This document shows positions 16,999 to 25,401 of a DNA stretch of 39,121 nt, piece after piece (position 1 is the stretch's first letter; every line of letters begins with the position of its first letter). Made by a program: the position numbers and the translations under genes. The notes beneath the pieces are model-generated. The model did not search any database. It worked only from the letters and a program-made list of their open reading frames with translations, and had not been told where the DNA came from. This stretch comes from Deltaproteobacteria bacterium (GTDB lineage: Bacteria > Desulfobacterota > Desulfuromonadia > Desulfuromonadales > BM103): the NCBI GenBank assembly GCA_024636155.1, contig JAGXHM010000094.1, positions 1 to 39,121 on the forward strand, written 5' to 3'.

Positions 16999-18627
16999 AT
17001 GATTCATCTGACGAATGTCACCCGCCAGCACGGCACCCACATCCTGTTCCAGAACGCCAGTGTCCAGATCACTTCCGGTAGCCGCAGTGGACTGGTTGGC
17101 CCGAACGGGGCTGGCAAGTCGACTATTTTTCGCCTGATCACCGGCGAGGAAAGTCCCGACAGCGGCGAGATCAGCTGCAGTAAAAAGACCGTGATTGGCT
17201 ACTTCTCCCAGGATGTCGGCGAGATGGCCGGACGTTCGGCGCTGGCCGAGGTTATGTCTGCCTCTGCCCGCACCATGCACCTTGGTGACGAGATCAAAGT
17301 CATGGAAGTGGCGATGTGCGAACCGATGGCCGATGCTGCTCTGGCAGAGCTCTTGGAGAAGTATGGCGATGCTCAAGAGGAGTTCGAACATCGCGGTGGC
17401 TACGATCTGGAGCACCGCGCCCAAGCGGTTCTGACTGGCCTTGGCATCGGTCCTGAAGATTACGTCCGACCGGTGGAAAGTTTCAGCGGTGGTTGGAAGA
17501 TGCGCATCGCCCTGGCGAAGATCCTGACCATCAATCCGGATGTGCTGCTGCTGGACGAGCCGACCAACCACCTCGACGTGGAATCGATTGTCTGGCTGGA
17601 AAATTGGCTGGCGACCGAGTTTAAGGGCGCAGTGATGATGACCAGTCACGACCGGGAGTTTATGAACCGTCTCGTCACCCGCATCGTCGAGGTTGGCGCT
17701 GGCACCATCACTACTTATGGTGGTAACTACGACTTCTATCTGCGTGAGCGGGAAATTCGTTGCGATCAGCTGCTCGCCAGCCATCGTCGCCAGCAGGATA
17801 TGCTCGCCAAGGAAGAGGATTTCATCGCTCGTTTTGCGGCCAGAGCCTCACATGCTGCCCAGGTGCAGTCGCGAGTCAAGAAGTTGGAGAAGATCGAGCG
17901 GATAGTCATTCCCGCCGAACAAAAAGTCGTCAAATTCGAATTCACCGAGCCACCGCGCTCGGGCGATGATGCTGCCAAGGTTGAGAATCTGGCCAAGATC
18001 TGGCCGGGCGTTGATGGCCAGGAGAAATCGGTTTTCGGCGGTGTCTCCGGCTTGATCAGGCGCGGCGATAAGGTTGCTGTGGTCGGGGTCAACGGTGCTG
18101 GTAAGTCGACCTTTCTGAAATGCCTGGCTGGTGAGACCGAACCGACCTCCGGCAGCGTGACGATTGGCGCTAATGTCAACCTCGGCTACTTCAGCCAGCA
18201 CTCGATGGATCTGCTCAACCCGAAACAGACTGTCTTTGAGACCGTGCAGAATGTGATGCCAATGGCTTCAATCGGGGTGATTCGCAATCTCTGCGCCGCT
18301 TTTCTCTTTCAGGGCGATGATGTCGACAAACGGATCGCCAATCTCTCCGGGGGCGAGAAGAGTCGGGTGGTGCTAGCGATGCTGCTGGCTCGGCCGATCA
18401 ATCTTCTGGTGCTTGACGAGCCGACCAATCATCTCGATATTCAGTCGCGTGAGGTGCTGCTTGAAGCGCTACAAAAATTTGCTGGTACCGTGATTCTGGT
18501 TAGTCACGACCGTCACTTTCTGCGCTCGCTGGTTTCAAGGGTTTTTGCGATTGATCATGGTGAGATGATACCCTACGAAGGGAATTATGATTATTACCTG
18601 CAGAAGAGCGGGCATGAAAATTACTGA
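16999..18627 (+). CDS. ABC-F family ATPase (Uup/YbiT/EttA-like)
   Basis: This 542-residue soluble protein has two ABC ATPase domains and no membrane segment. Domain 1 has Walker A GPNGAGKST (about 34-42), signature FSGGW and Walker B LLLDEPTNHLD. Domain 2 has GVNGAGKST, LSGGE and LVLDEPTNHLD. The basic, helical linker between them (about 240-320) is the ribosome-contacting motif of the family. ABC-F proteins act on the ribosomal E site in translation regulation or antibiotic protection. Without a long interdomain arm or an antibiotic cluster nearby, a housekeeping role is more likely. The preceding leader carries two strong inverted repeats. Confidence 0.93.
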   Translation: MIHLTNVTRQHGTHILFQNASVQITSGSRSGLVGPNGAGKSTIFRLITGEESPDSGEISCSKKTVIGYFSQDVGEMAGRSALAEVMSASARTMHLGDEIKVMEVAMCEPMADAALAELLEKYGDAQEEFEHRGGYDLEHRAQAVLTGLGIGPEDYVRPVESFSGGWKMRIALAKILTINPDVLLLDEPTNHLDVESIVWLENWLATEFKGAVMMTSHDREFMNRLVTRIVEVGAGTITTYGGNYDFYLREREIRCDQLLASHRRQQDMLAKEEDFIARFAARASHAAQVQSRVKKLEKIERIVIPAEQKVVKFEFTEPPRSGDDAAKVENLAKIWPGVDGQEKSVFGGVSGLIRRGDKVAVVGVNGAGKSTFLKCLAGETEPTSGSVTIGANVNLGYFSQHSMDLLNPKQTVFETVQNVMPMASIGVIRNLCAAFLFQGDDVDKRIANLSGGEKSRVVLAMLLARPINLLVLDEPTNHLDIQSREVLLEALQKFAGTVILVSHDRHFLRSLVSRVFAIDHGEMIPYEGNYDYYLQKSGHENY

Positions 18628-18633
18628 GGCGTG

Positions 18634-18652
18634 GGGGTCTGGTGCAGACTCC
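18634..18652 (+). terminator. Weak hairpin after the ABC-F gene
   Basis: GGGGTCTG and CAGACTCC form an 8-bp stem (one G-T pair) with a 3-nt loop 7 bp after the stop codon. It is followed, after 8 nt, by TTTT. This is a plausible but weak terminator. The remainder of the gap to 18862 has no clear feature apart from a short GCCAC/GGCAC repetitive patch near 18709-18733. Confidence 0.35.
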
Positions 18653-18862
18653 TGAAGACCTTTTATGTAGTAGAGTTATTCTTACAGACTTATTGTCAAA
18701 ACAAAGGTTAGCCACTAAGCCACCGAGGCACGGAGTCAATCATCGCATTTTCCTCAAAGATCAAAGTTGCGAAATAGAAAAGATTGATCTTTGCCCTGTA
18801 AAATGCATTTCTTGGTGTCGTGGTAAACAAAACCTTCTTTTGGGTTATAGGGCCGTATTCTT

Positions 18863-21800
18863 ATGACTAAAGGGGCGCGCATACTGATTAGCTCAACCCT
18901 GCTGGTGCTGTTGAGCACGGTCGGTGGCCTCTGGCTCGCAGCCGATCGGTTGCTGGATGGGGTTGTCCGCTCCTGGCTGACAGCAAGAGCCGCCGTTGCA
19001 CTCGATGCAGAGGTTGCGTGTGAGAGGCTGGCATACGGCGATGGCTGGCTGCACCTGACCGGTCTGACCCTTACCAGGCCCAATGAACTCCAGCTCGACG
19101 TGGCCGCTATCGACGTCAAGTTTTCCTGGGCTGGCCTGTTGCAACGCCGGATCGACGAGCTGGTGGTCCGCGAACCGCAACTGATCTGGACGGCCTCAGA
19201 ACAACAGGCGGCCGAAGAGCAGGCCATCTGGCCAGAGGATCCGCCGCTGGGCATCGATACCTGGCGCCTCGAAAATGGTCGTGTCGAACTGACTTTTGGC
19301 GCGCGCAACTTCCTGCTCGACCGGATCGCTGCAGAGGGCGGTCTGGATCGACAGTTTCCCTTTGCCATCTCAGCCATCACTGGCACGGCCCCCGCTCTGC
19401 CGTTAAAATTGACCGGCAATGCTCGCTGGGAAGACGGCCTCACCTTGACCCTTGATGAACTCTCCTGGGATGGGAAAAATCTGCTCGCCCAACCGGTAAT
19501 ACTCGCGCCCGGATCCGATCAGACTCTTGGCGTGAAGCTGAGTCTGGCCCAACTCGATGACGCCGAACTCGGCGGGCTGCTCACCTCCCTGGGTGAACCG
19601 GTGCCATGGCCTAACAACCTGCACTGGCAACTGACCTCGCCTGTCCTTGATCTCCGCCTCCGCGATAAACGCCTTGAAGCCAGCCTGCAGACCGCTGCCG
19701 GTGCGCTGCAGATGGCTGATCAAAACTGGCCATGGCTGAATATAAATCTTGGGCTGCAGGGCGATGCAGCACGGCTGGAGCTGACCGGCAGTGTCGGGCT
19801 GGCCGGTGCCACGACGCTGGATTTGGCCGGGACCTGGGCCGATCAGCGTATGAACGGCAGCTGGAGTGTGGCGGTGGCGAGTCCTGCCGAATTATTAAAA
19901 AATGTCGGCATGGCCATGCCGACATCAGCCTTCGCGCCACGTGACCTGACGATGCAAGGCCTGTTCGAGGTTGGTCAAGATTCCGCCCGGATTAGCAAGG
20001 CACGGCTGGCGACCAACCTCGGTGAACTCGGCACTCTGGCGGGTGATGTGCACAGCGAGTGGCATGACGAACAGCTGACGCTTGGCTGTGAGCGCCTGAC
20101 TCTCACCGCTCTGGACGGCGTCTCCCTCCTGGCTGAGGCAACCCTGTCTCTGTCAGGGACTCCGGCTGAATCTGCCTGGCAGGGTGACTGGTCGCTGCAG
20201 GTGATCGACGTAGGGCGGTTGGCCAGCAAAGGCGGGTTTCCTCTGCCCGACGGCCTCCCCGATTTGCAAGAGCTGTCAGTGAAGGGCAAACTGCGCTTCC
20301 GGAATAGCCGCCTGAGCCTGCCGGGCGTCGACTTGACCGGCAAGGTGACCGGCGCCGGGTTCTCAGGACTTTTGCATGGGCGGCTCGCACTGCAGACAGC
20401 TCCCGACATTGATCTGGCGGTCACCTTTGAGTCCCTTGCGATGGACGCTCTTGACTACCAGGCTGAAGACGGTATGGCCGGCCTGATTGGCGGTAAACTC
20501 GATATGAACGGCCGTCTGGAATTGACCGGCGAGCGCTTGAGCTTTGATCTGTCCGGGCGGGTCGGTGCCACCGAGGCGCTACTGGATAGTTGGTATGGCA
20601 GCCTGCAGGAGCTACCCGCCAGCTTTGCCCTCAAGGGGAGCTGGCTGCGCGACCGGCAGCGTCTGGAACTGACCTCAGCCGAAGTCGACCTGGCCAGCCT
20701 GGTCAACGGTCGCTTTACCGGGGTGTTTGTCGACGGCGAGACCAGCCTGAGAGGACAAGTCGAAGTTCCGCAGATGAACGGTGCTTTTCAGCAGACGCTC
20801 CAGACCTTGACCGGTGAACTGCTGCCGGGCATCAACCGGGTCTCTCTGGATGGACGGCTGATGTTTGACGGTGCCGCCCGACATCGGCAGGGAAACTGGA
20901 ACCTTGATCTGGATATGGTGCCGACCGATGTGACCATCGCCTGGGGCAAGGACGCCAGGATCGACGGTCTGCACGGACGCTTGCCGATCCACCTGCGGCA
21001 AAGCGGCCCGGCGGCGGACGATCTGGCCGAAACTGCCAGCCTGCAGTGGTCGCGCTTGCAGGGTGGTCTGTTCAATTCAGGTCCTGGCCGGCTGGAGCTG
21101 CAGGCGTCTACCAACCGCTGGCATCTGCAGCAACCCCTCGAACTGGCCGTCGCCGGCGGCAAGATGCGGTTGACCGCCCTGCAGCTCGATCTGCCAGAGC
21201 TGGTGCCGCAGTTGCAGGCATCGCTCGAAGTGCAGGATGTCGAGTTGCATCAAATTGCCAAGAGTATGGCATGGCCTGAAATGGGCGGCCTGTTGAACGC
21301 CCGTCTGGGCGAAGTTCGCATCGCCAAAGATGAGATCAGCACCGTCGGTGACGCCTCGATGCATGCTTTTGGCGGCGCCTTCTCGGTCAACAATATGCGT
21401 GTGGAGGCGCCTTTCTCGCGTTTCCCGACCTATCATGCCGATGTTGATTTTAGCGGCATCGATCTCTACCAGCTGACCAACACCTTCGCCTTTGGCGAGA
21501 TGAACGGCATCGCCGACGGTTACATCCATGACCTGCGTCTGTTTGACGGCATCCCCTCGGAACTGCACGCCAAACTGGAGACCCGTCCCGAGGGAACCCG
21601 CAATATCAGTGTCAAGGCGATCCGCAACCTCAACACGCTCAGCATGGGCGGCCTCTCTGCAGCTCTTTCCCAGGGGATTTACAAGTTCATCGATTTTTAT
21701 CGTTACCGTAAGATCGGTATCATCTGCCAGCTGGAGAACGACCGCTTCCAGCTTGAGGGGACCGGTCGTGAAGGCTCTGATCAGTACCTGATTTATGGCG

Positions 21801-21901
21801 GTCTGCTGCCGCCGCGCATCGACGTGGTGGTGTCCTCGCCGACGGTTTCATTTAAGGAAATGGTGCGTCGTCTCAAGCGTATCGAACGAACTGATCGTTG
21901 A
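18863..21901 (+). CDS. YdbH-like AsmA-type intermembrane protein
   Basis: This 1012-residue protein has one N-terminal membrane helix (about 6-28, ILISSTLLVLLSTVGGLWLAA), and the rest is expected in the periplasm. That region is a long run of amphipathic beta-strand repeats (LDLRL..., LELTG..., LSLSG...), as in AsmA-like bridge proteins that carry phospholipid along a hydrophobic groove between inner and outer membranes. The gene downstream encodes a DUF1318/YdbL protein. That is the partner found with E. coli YdbH, which is why I favour YdbH over TamB or YhdP. Overall similarity cannot be measured here. The ATG follows a weak site, with no better alternative nearby. Confidence 0.75.
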   Translation: MTKGARILISSTLLVLLSTVGGLWLAADRLLDGVVRSWLTARAAVALDAEVACERLAYGDGWLHLTGLTLTRPNELQLDVAAIDVKFSWAGLLQRRIDELVVREPQLIWTASEQQAAEEQAIWPEDPPLGIDTWRLENGRVELTFGARNFLLDRIAAEGGLDRQFPFAISAITGTAPALPLKLTGNARWEDGLTLTLDELSWDGKNLLAQPVILAPGSDQTLGVKLSLAQLDDAELGGLLTSLGEPVPWPNNLHWQLTSPVLDLRLRDKRLEASLQTAAGALQMADQNWPWLNINLGLQGDAARLELTGSVGLAGATTLDLAGTWADQRMNGSWSVAVASPAELLKNVGMAMPTSAFAPRDLTMQGLFEVGQDSARISKARLATNLGELGTLAGDVHSEWHDEQLTLGCERLTLTALDGVSLLAEATLSLSGTPAESAWQGDWSLQVIDVGRLASKGGFPLPDGLPDLQELSVKGKLRFRNSRLSLPGVDLTGKVTGAGFSGLLHGRLALQTAPDIDLAVTFESLAMDALDYQAEDGMAGLIGGKLDMNGRLELTGERLSFDLSGRVGATEALLDSWYGSLQELPASFALKGSWLRDRQRLELTSAEVDLASLVNGRFTGVFVDGETSLRGQVEVPQMNGAFQQTLQTLTGELLPGINRVSLDGRLMFDGAARHRQGNWNLDLDMVPTDVTIAWGKDARIDGLHGRLPIHLRQSGPAADDLAETASLQWSRLQGGLFNSGPGRLELQASTNRWHLQQPLELAVAGGKMRLTALQLDLPELVPQLQASLEVQDVELHQIAKSMAWPEMGGLLNARLGEVRIAKDEISTVGDASMHAFGGAFSVNNMRVEAPFSRFPTYHADVDFSGIDLYQLTNTFAFGEMNGIADGYIHDLRLFDGIPSELHAKLETRPEGTRNISVKAIRNLNTLSMGGLSAALSQGIYKFIDFYRYRKIGIICQLENDRFQLEGTGREGSDQYLIYGGLLPPRIDVVVSSPTVSFKEMVRRLKRIERTDR

Positions 21902-21982
21902 TATTGGCCAGGCTTGGTGTATAGTCGATCTGTATGGTGTCATTATGAGAAAAATCCTTAATCACTCTGAACGGAGGTTTGC

Positions 21983-22552
21983 ATGAAACGTCTCATCCGA
22001 GGACTCTGCCTGTTGGCGATCGGCGCTGTAGTCTCCTGCGTGACCATCAACATCTACTTCCCTGCCGAGGAGATCCGCGGCGTTGCCGACCGCATCGTCG
22101 ATGAGGTCTATGGTGAACCGGCTAAGCCCGTTGACAAGGTGCCTGCCCAGCCAGGGAGCAGTTATCTCAGAATTTTCGAGCCGACGGTTGCCTATGCCGC
22201 TCCGGATCTCGATGTGACCACGCCTGAGATCCGCGCCATCAAGGCGGACATGACGGCGCGTTTCGAGCAGTTAGCACCCTTTCTCGATTCAGGGCACGTT
22301 GGCATCACTCGCGACGGCCTGCTCGAGGTTCGCACCGCCGAAGGGATCGGCCTGAAGGAACGGGCCGAGCTTACGCGCCTGATCAAGGCCGAGAACCATG
22401 ATCGATTGCGACTCTACAAAGAGATCGCCACGGCCAATGGCTTCCCCGATAAGGTCGACGAAATTCAGGCTATTTTTGCAGAGTCCTGGCGTGACAAGGC
22501 CCGCAAAGGCTGGTATCTGCAAGGAGCCAAAGGCGACTGGCAGGTCAAGTGA
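21983..22552 (+). CDS. Lipoprotein with DUF1318 (YdbL) domain, possible YnbE-YdbL fusion
   Basis: This 189-residue exported protein starts with a signal peptide ending VVSC (lipidated C19). It continues TINIYFPAEEI, a beta-strand resembling the short lipoprotein YnbE. From about 115 to the end it matches the YdbL/DUF1318 pattern: AELTRLIKAENHDRLRLYKEIA, then the closing GWYLQGAKGDWQVK. In E. coli, ydbH, ynbE and ydbL are three genes. Here the lipoprotein strand and the YdbL domain seem joined in one polypeptide next to the YdbH-like gene. The ATG has a GGAGG site. A strong terminator follows 15 bp after the stop codon and ends the unit. Confidence 0.82.
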   Translation: MKRLIRGLCLLAIGAVVSCVTINIYFPAEEIRGVADRIVDEVYGEPAKPVDKVPAQPGSSYLRIFEPTVAYAAPDLDVTTPEIRAIKADMTARFEQLAPFLDSGHVGITRDGLLEVRTAEGIGLKERAELTRLIKAENHDRLRLYKEIATANGFPDKVDEIQAIFAESWRDKARKGWYLQGAKGDWQVK

Positions 22553-22567
22553 TCAATTCGAAGAGTT

Positions 22568-22605
22568 AAAAACCCGCAGCGGAGTGTCCTTCGCTGCGGG
22601 TTTTT
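22568..22605 (+). terminator. Intrinsic terminator after the YdbL-like gene
   Basis: AAAAACCCGCAGCG and CGCTGCGGGTTTTT form a 14-bp stem with a 10-nt loop ending in a run of six T. The A/T flanks make it usable for the convergent aminotransferase gene as well, whose stop codon is at 22629. Confidence 0.85.
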
Positions 22606-22628
22606 TCGTTTGCGGAATGAGCCGAGAA

Positions 22629-23810
22629 CTATTCGGCGAGCGCTCTTTGCATGGCGGGCAGGGCGACGCCACGGTTGATGTCGGCGCCCAGGTCACCCAG
22701 CACCGACTCGAGGGCGCCGATGCAGAGCAGGATATTTTCAGCGCGACTGGCATGCCCCATAAGACCTATCCGCCAGACCTTCCCAGCCAAGGCGCCAAGG
22801 CCGGCACCGATCTCAAGGTTGTATTCGTTGAGCAGTCGATTGCGAACGGCAACATCGTCAACTCCAGCAGGGATGGTGACGGCGTTCAATTGCGGCAAAC
22901 GGTCGTCCTCTTTGACGATGAATGTCAGCCCCATTGCTTCCAACCCGGCCCTGAGTGCCAGGTGATTTTTCTGGTGTCGTGCCCAGGCGTTTTCCAAACC
23001 TTCTTCTTGTAGAATAACCAGTGCTTCATGCAAGGCATAAAGCGCGTTGATCGGAGCAGTATGGTGGTAGGCGCGCTTGGCTCCAGTTCCCCAATAGCCC
23101 ATAACCAGATTCAGATCCATAAACCAGCTCTGTACCTTGGTCTGACGATTGCGGACTTTCTCCAAGGCACGTTCGCTAAAGCTCACAGGAGAGAGGCCAG
23201 GCGTGCAGGAGAGACATTTCTGCGAGCCTGAGTAGATGGCATCGATCTCCCACTCGTCGACTTTGAGAGGTGTACCTCCCAAGGAAGTTACCGCATCGAC
23301 AATGGTCAGGCAGCCGTGCGCACGGGCCAGTTTAACCAGGGAGGACACATCAGACTGTGCCCCTGTGGAGGTCTCGGCGTGAACCATAGCGACGATCTTG
23401 GTATCCGGATTGTCTTTCAGCGCATCTTCAAGTTTGTCAATATTGATCGCCTCTCCCCAAGTATCTTCCACCATCACCGCAAAGCCGCCACTGCGTTCGA
23501 CGTTCTCTTTCATACGGCCGCCAAAGACACCGTTCTGACAAACGATAACTTTGTCGCCCGGTTCTACCAGGTTCACGAAACAGCTTTCCATACCGGCCGA
23601 TCCAGGGGCGGAGACCGGCATGGTCATAATGTTCCTGGTCTGGAAGGCGTATTGCAGCAACTCCTTTAGCTCATCCATCATGGTGATAAAGGCAGGGTCC
23701 AGATGGCCGATGGTCGGCCGAGAGAGCGCTTCAAGAATGCGGGGGTGAACGTCAGAGGGGCCAGGGCCCATCAGGGTGCGAACGGGTGGATTGAAAGAGC
23801 GAGTCAGCAT
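22629..23810 (-). CDS. Class V aminotransferase, alanine/serine-glyoxylate type
   Basis: This 393-residue PLP enzyme has the family opening GPGPSDVHPRI (15-25), the central VDAVTSLGG (171-179) and the PLP lysine K198 in SGSQKCLS. Relatives transfer amino groups from alanine, serine or aspartate to glyoxylate, making glycine. The donor cannot be assigned from sequence. Glyoxylate produced by the nearby isocitrate lyase would be a fitting substrate, but this is inference. The ATG at 23808-23810 is chosen because AAAGGA lies 7 nt upstream; an ATG 25 codons earlier lacks such a site. The gene ends convergently against the terminator of the YdbL-like gene. Confidence 0.88.
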   Translation of the reverse strand: MLTRSFNPPVRTLMGPGPSDVHPRILEALSRPTIGHLDPAFITMMDELKELLQYAFQTRNIMTMPVSAPGSAGMESCFVNLVEPGDKVIVCQNGVFGGRMKENVERSGGFAVMVEDTWGEAINIDKLEDALKDNPDTKIVAMVHAETSTGAQSDVSSLVKLARAHGCLTIVDAVTSLGGTPLKVDEWEIDAIYSGSQKCLSCTPGLSPVSFSERALEKVRNRQTKVQSWFMDLNLVMGYWGTGAKRAYHHTAPINALYALHEALVILQEEGLENAWARHQKNHLALRAGLEAMGLTFIVKEDDRLPQLNAVTIPAGVDDVAVRNRLLNEYNLEIGAGLGALAGKVWRIGLMGHASRAENILLCIGALESVLGDLGADINRGVALPAMQRALAE

Positions 23811-23931
23811 TTGATTGTCCTTTTGAGTGTTCTCAGGTTTCATTAAATCTATGGAGAATAATACCGCTTCTTCTTTACTGGTCAAGAAACGATTCTGTCT
23901 CCGCCCTCATGCTCAGCTTTCCAGGGAAAAT

Positions 23932-23968
23932 AAAAACGCCCTGCCGATTGTGACGGCAGGGCGTTTTT
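23932..23968 (-). terminator. Bidirectional intrinsic terminator
   Basis: AAAAACGCCCTGCCG and CGGCAGGGCGTTTTT form a perfect 15-bp stem with a 7-nt loop. It lies between the small Cys-rich gene (stop at 24032) and the aminotransferase start, so on the minus strand it separates the two into different transcripts. Confidence 0.85.
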
Positions 23969-24031
23969 ACAAGAGAGGGAGAAGTCTCGCTCCGGTGCTT
24001 GCAAAGAGCCCCGATCGGGTAGCTCCTCGGT

Positions 24032-24232
24032 TTATTTGGGCATCATCTGGCCGGTCGGTAGCATGTCCTCATGTGGCGGCGTTCCATGCTCCTTGCGGTA
24101 ATCCTTGCGTTTGCAGTCGTCTAGTTTGTCTCCTTTGCAGAAGGTTTTGATGAAGCCACGACAAGCGAAATCGTGCGAGTTCCCGTACTTTTTAAAAAAC
24201 CCGCAGGTGCTTAACAGTTCACATTCTTGCAT
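24032..24232 (-). CDS. Small Cys-rich protein, 66 aa
   Basis: This short cytoplasmic-looking protein opens MQECELLSTCGFFKKYGNS and contains five cysteines (C4, C10, C24, C32, C40), followed by a basic DDCKRKDYRKEHG segment and a Met/Pro-rich tail. The spacing suggests a metal or Fe-S site, but no named family is recognised. GAGGAG lies 6 nt before the ATG at 24230-24232; an earlier in-frame TTG is within that site and unlikely. A strong terminator follows about 60 bp later. It is monocistronic. Confidence 0.75.
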   Translation of the reverse strand: MQECELLSTCGFFKKYGNSHDFACRGFIKTFCKGDKLDDCKRKDYRKEHGTPPHEDMLPTGQMMPK

Positions 24233-24920
24233 AATCAACTCCTCGCGTCCCGAAAGTGTAAAGCTCTACAATCAGAGCTTATGGATAGGTCAAGGAATGG
24301 CAAATTGTATGCCATGTTTCTTTGTGATTTTGACGCCAAGGTTTGTAGCTTACGGATGTACCTAAATTTATTGAGCAAATTAAACTGATTTTTATGAGAA
24401 GCATTCTTTCGCAAAATCTGTTGCTTATGTGTCTATGTGTGTGGGTAGCTAAATAACGGTGTTTTTGTGTTAATTGGCGCGCGTTAGAAAACAAAGATTA
24501 CGTGACTTTATTGCTGAGCGCAGAGCGACGATGAGAATCTTGTCGACGATAAATAGTGATGTTGCCAGCAGGATTCGTTGTTATCATCCGATCATCTCCG
24601 GATTTATGCATGCGGTTGAGTCTTTATCATTTCAGCTTCCTGTAGAAAAGACGTTTCATGCTGGTTTTGGATTTGACTAATGGTTATGGTGTGTTAATAG
24701 GTTTCTTTGATCCCCTTTAGCCCTTTTATCTCTGGTGTGAAAACACTTTATACAACCGTGGTGAGACTGTCTGATTTGACCGTCCGTAGCGAGAGATTGT
24801 TTGTTCTGATGCTTTGAAGCTTTATGGTTCTTCAATAATAGTGTTGATGCAGCATGGGTTTTCTAACACCTGAATCCGCTAGAGGCACGTGGACCCAGGA
24901 AAGAGCAAGGGAGGTTGCAT
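24233..24920 (+). other. AT-rich gene-free region upstream of the AOR operon
   Basis: About 690 bp lies between the Cys-rich gene and the AOR operon. I see no convincing ORF: the longest plus-strand frame (24474-24680) starts with TTG and has no ribosome-binding site. No riboswitch is recognised, including a molybdenum/tungsten cofactor motif, and no sigma54 box fits. The only supported element is the promoter at 24673-24700. The upstream 400 bp may hold regulator sites or a decayed gene. Confidence 0.5.
24673..24700 (+). promoter_or_regulatory. Promoter of the AOR operon
   Basis: TTGACT (24673-24678) and TAATAG (24695-24700) are spaced by 16 bp on the plus strand. This would give a leader of about 210 nt before the ferredoxin-like gene. 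The long leader is unusual but I recognise no riboswitch fold in it. Confidence 0.45.
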
Positions 24921-25400
24921 ATGCAAAAATTGATTCGCATCGAACCGGCCAAATGTGTTGGCTGCAAAACCTGCGAACTGGCCTGTTCTTTTAAGAATGT
25001 CGGTGAGTTCGTTCCCAGTCGTTCCCGCATCTACAACGAAGTTTTTCTCGATGAAGCCAAGTTCATCACTGTGACCTGCATGCAGTGTGACGACCCCTGG
25101 TGCGAAAAAGCCTGTCCGAAAAACGCTATCACGAAGGACATGTCCAGTGGTGTTGTTACGGTTGACGACGTCAAATGCGTCGGTTGTCGGACCTGCGTTA
25201 GCGCCTGCCCCTTCGGTATGATCAAGTATGTTGACAGTACCGGCAAGGCGGACAAGTGTAACCTCTGCGGAGGGGACACTCCCGAGTGCGTGGCCTTCTG
25301 TCCGACCCAGTGTTTGACGCTGGGTGAGGAAGACACACCGTTGCGGCAGAAAGTGCTGCGTTTCGTCAACACGATGAAAGATGGGCAGATGGAGGTCTGA
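24921..25400 (+). CDS. aorA: AOR iron-sulfur subunit with four [4Fe-4S] clusters
   Basis: This 159-residue protein has 16 cluster-binding cysteines in four groups: C12/15/18/22, C53/56/61/65, C86/89/92/96 and C113/116/123/127. This is the DmsB/HycB-type polyferredoxin fold. It should relay electrons between the tungstopterin subunit encoded next and the FAD subunit or ferredoxin. The symbol follows the AorABC complex of Aromatoleum aromaticum, which has the same three-subunit order. GGGAGG lies 6 nt before the ATG at 24921. Its stop codon is 1 bp before the next gene, so translation is probably coupled. Confidence 0.9.
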   Translation: MQKLIRIEPAKCVGCKTCELACSFKNVGEFVPSRSRIYNEVFLDEAKFITVTCMQCDDPWCEKACPKNAITKDMSSGVVTVDDVKCVGCRTCVSACPFGMIKYVDSTGKADKCNLCGGDTPECVAFCPTQCLTLGEEDTPLRQKVLRFVNTMKDGQMEV

Positions 25401-25401
25401 T

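Noticed and set aside
18709-18733. GCCACTAAG/GCCACCGAGGCACGGAG repetitive patch
   Set aside because: It resembles short repeats scattered in many genomes, but only one degenerate patch is present here, too little to define an element.
24474-24680. 68-codon plus-strand ORF upstream of the AOR operon
   Set aside because: It starts with TTG, has no ribosome-binding site, shows no protein-like pattern, and overlaps the predicted AOR promoter.
24710-24920. Molybdenum/tungsten cofactor riboswitch in the long AOR leader
   Set aside because: The position is suggestive, but I could not find the conserved stems of the Moco RNA motif; only weak, non-specific pairings are visible.
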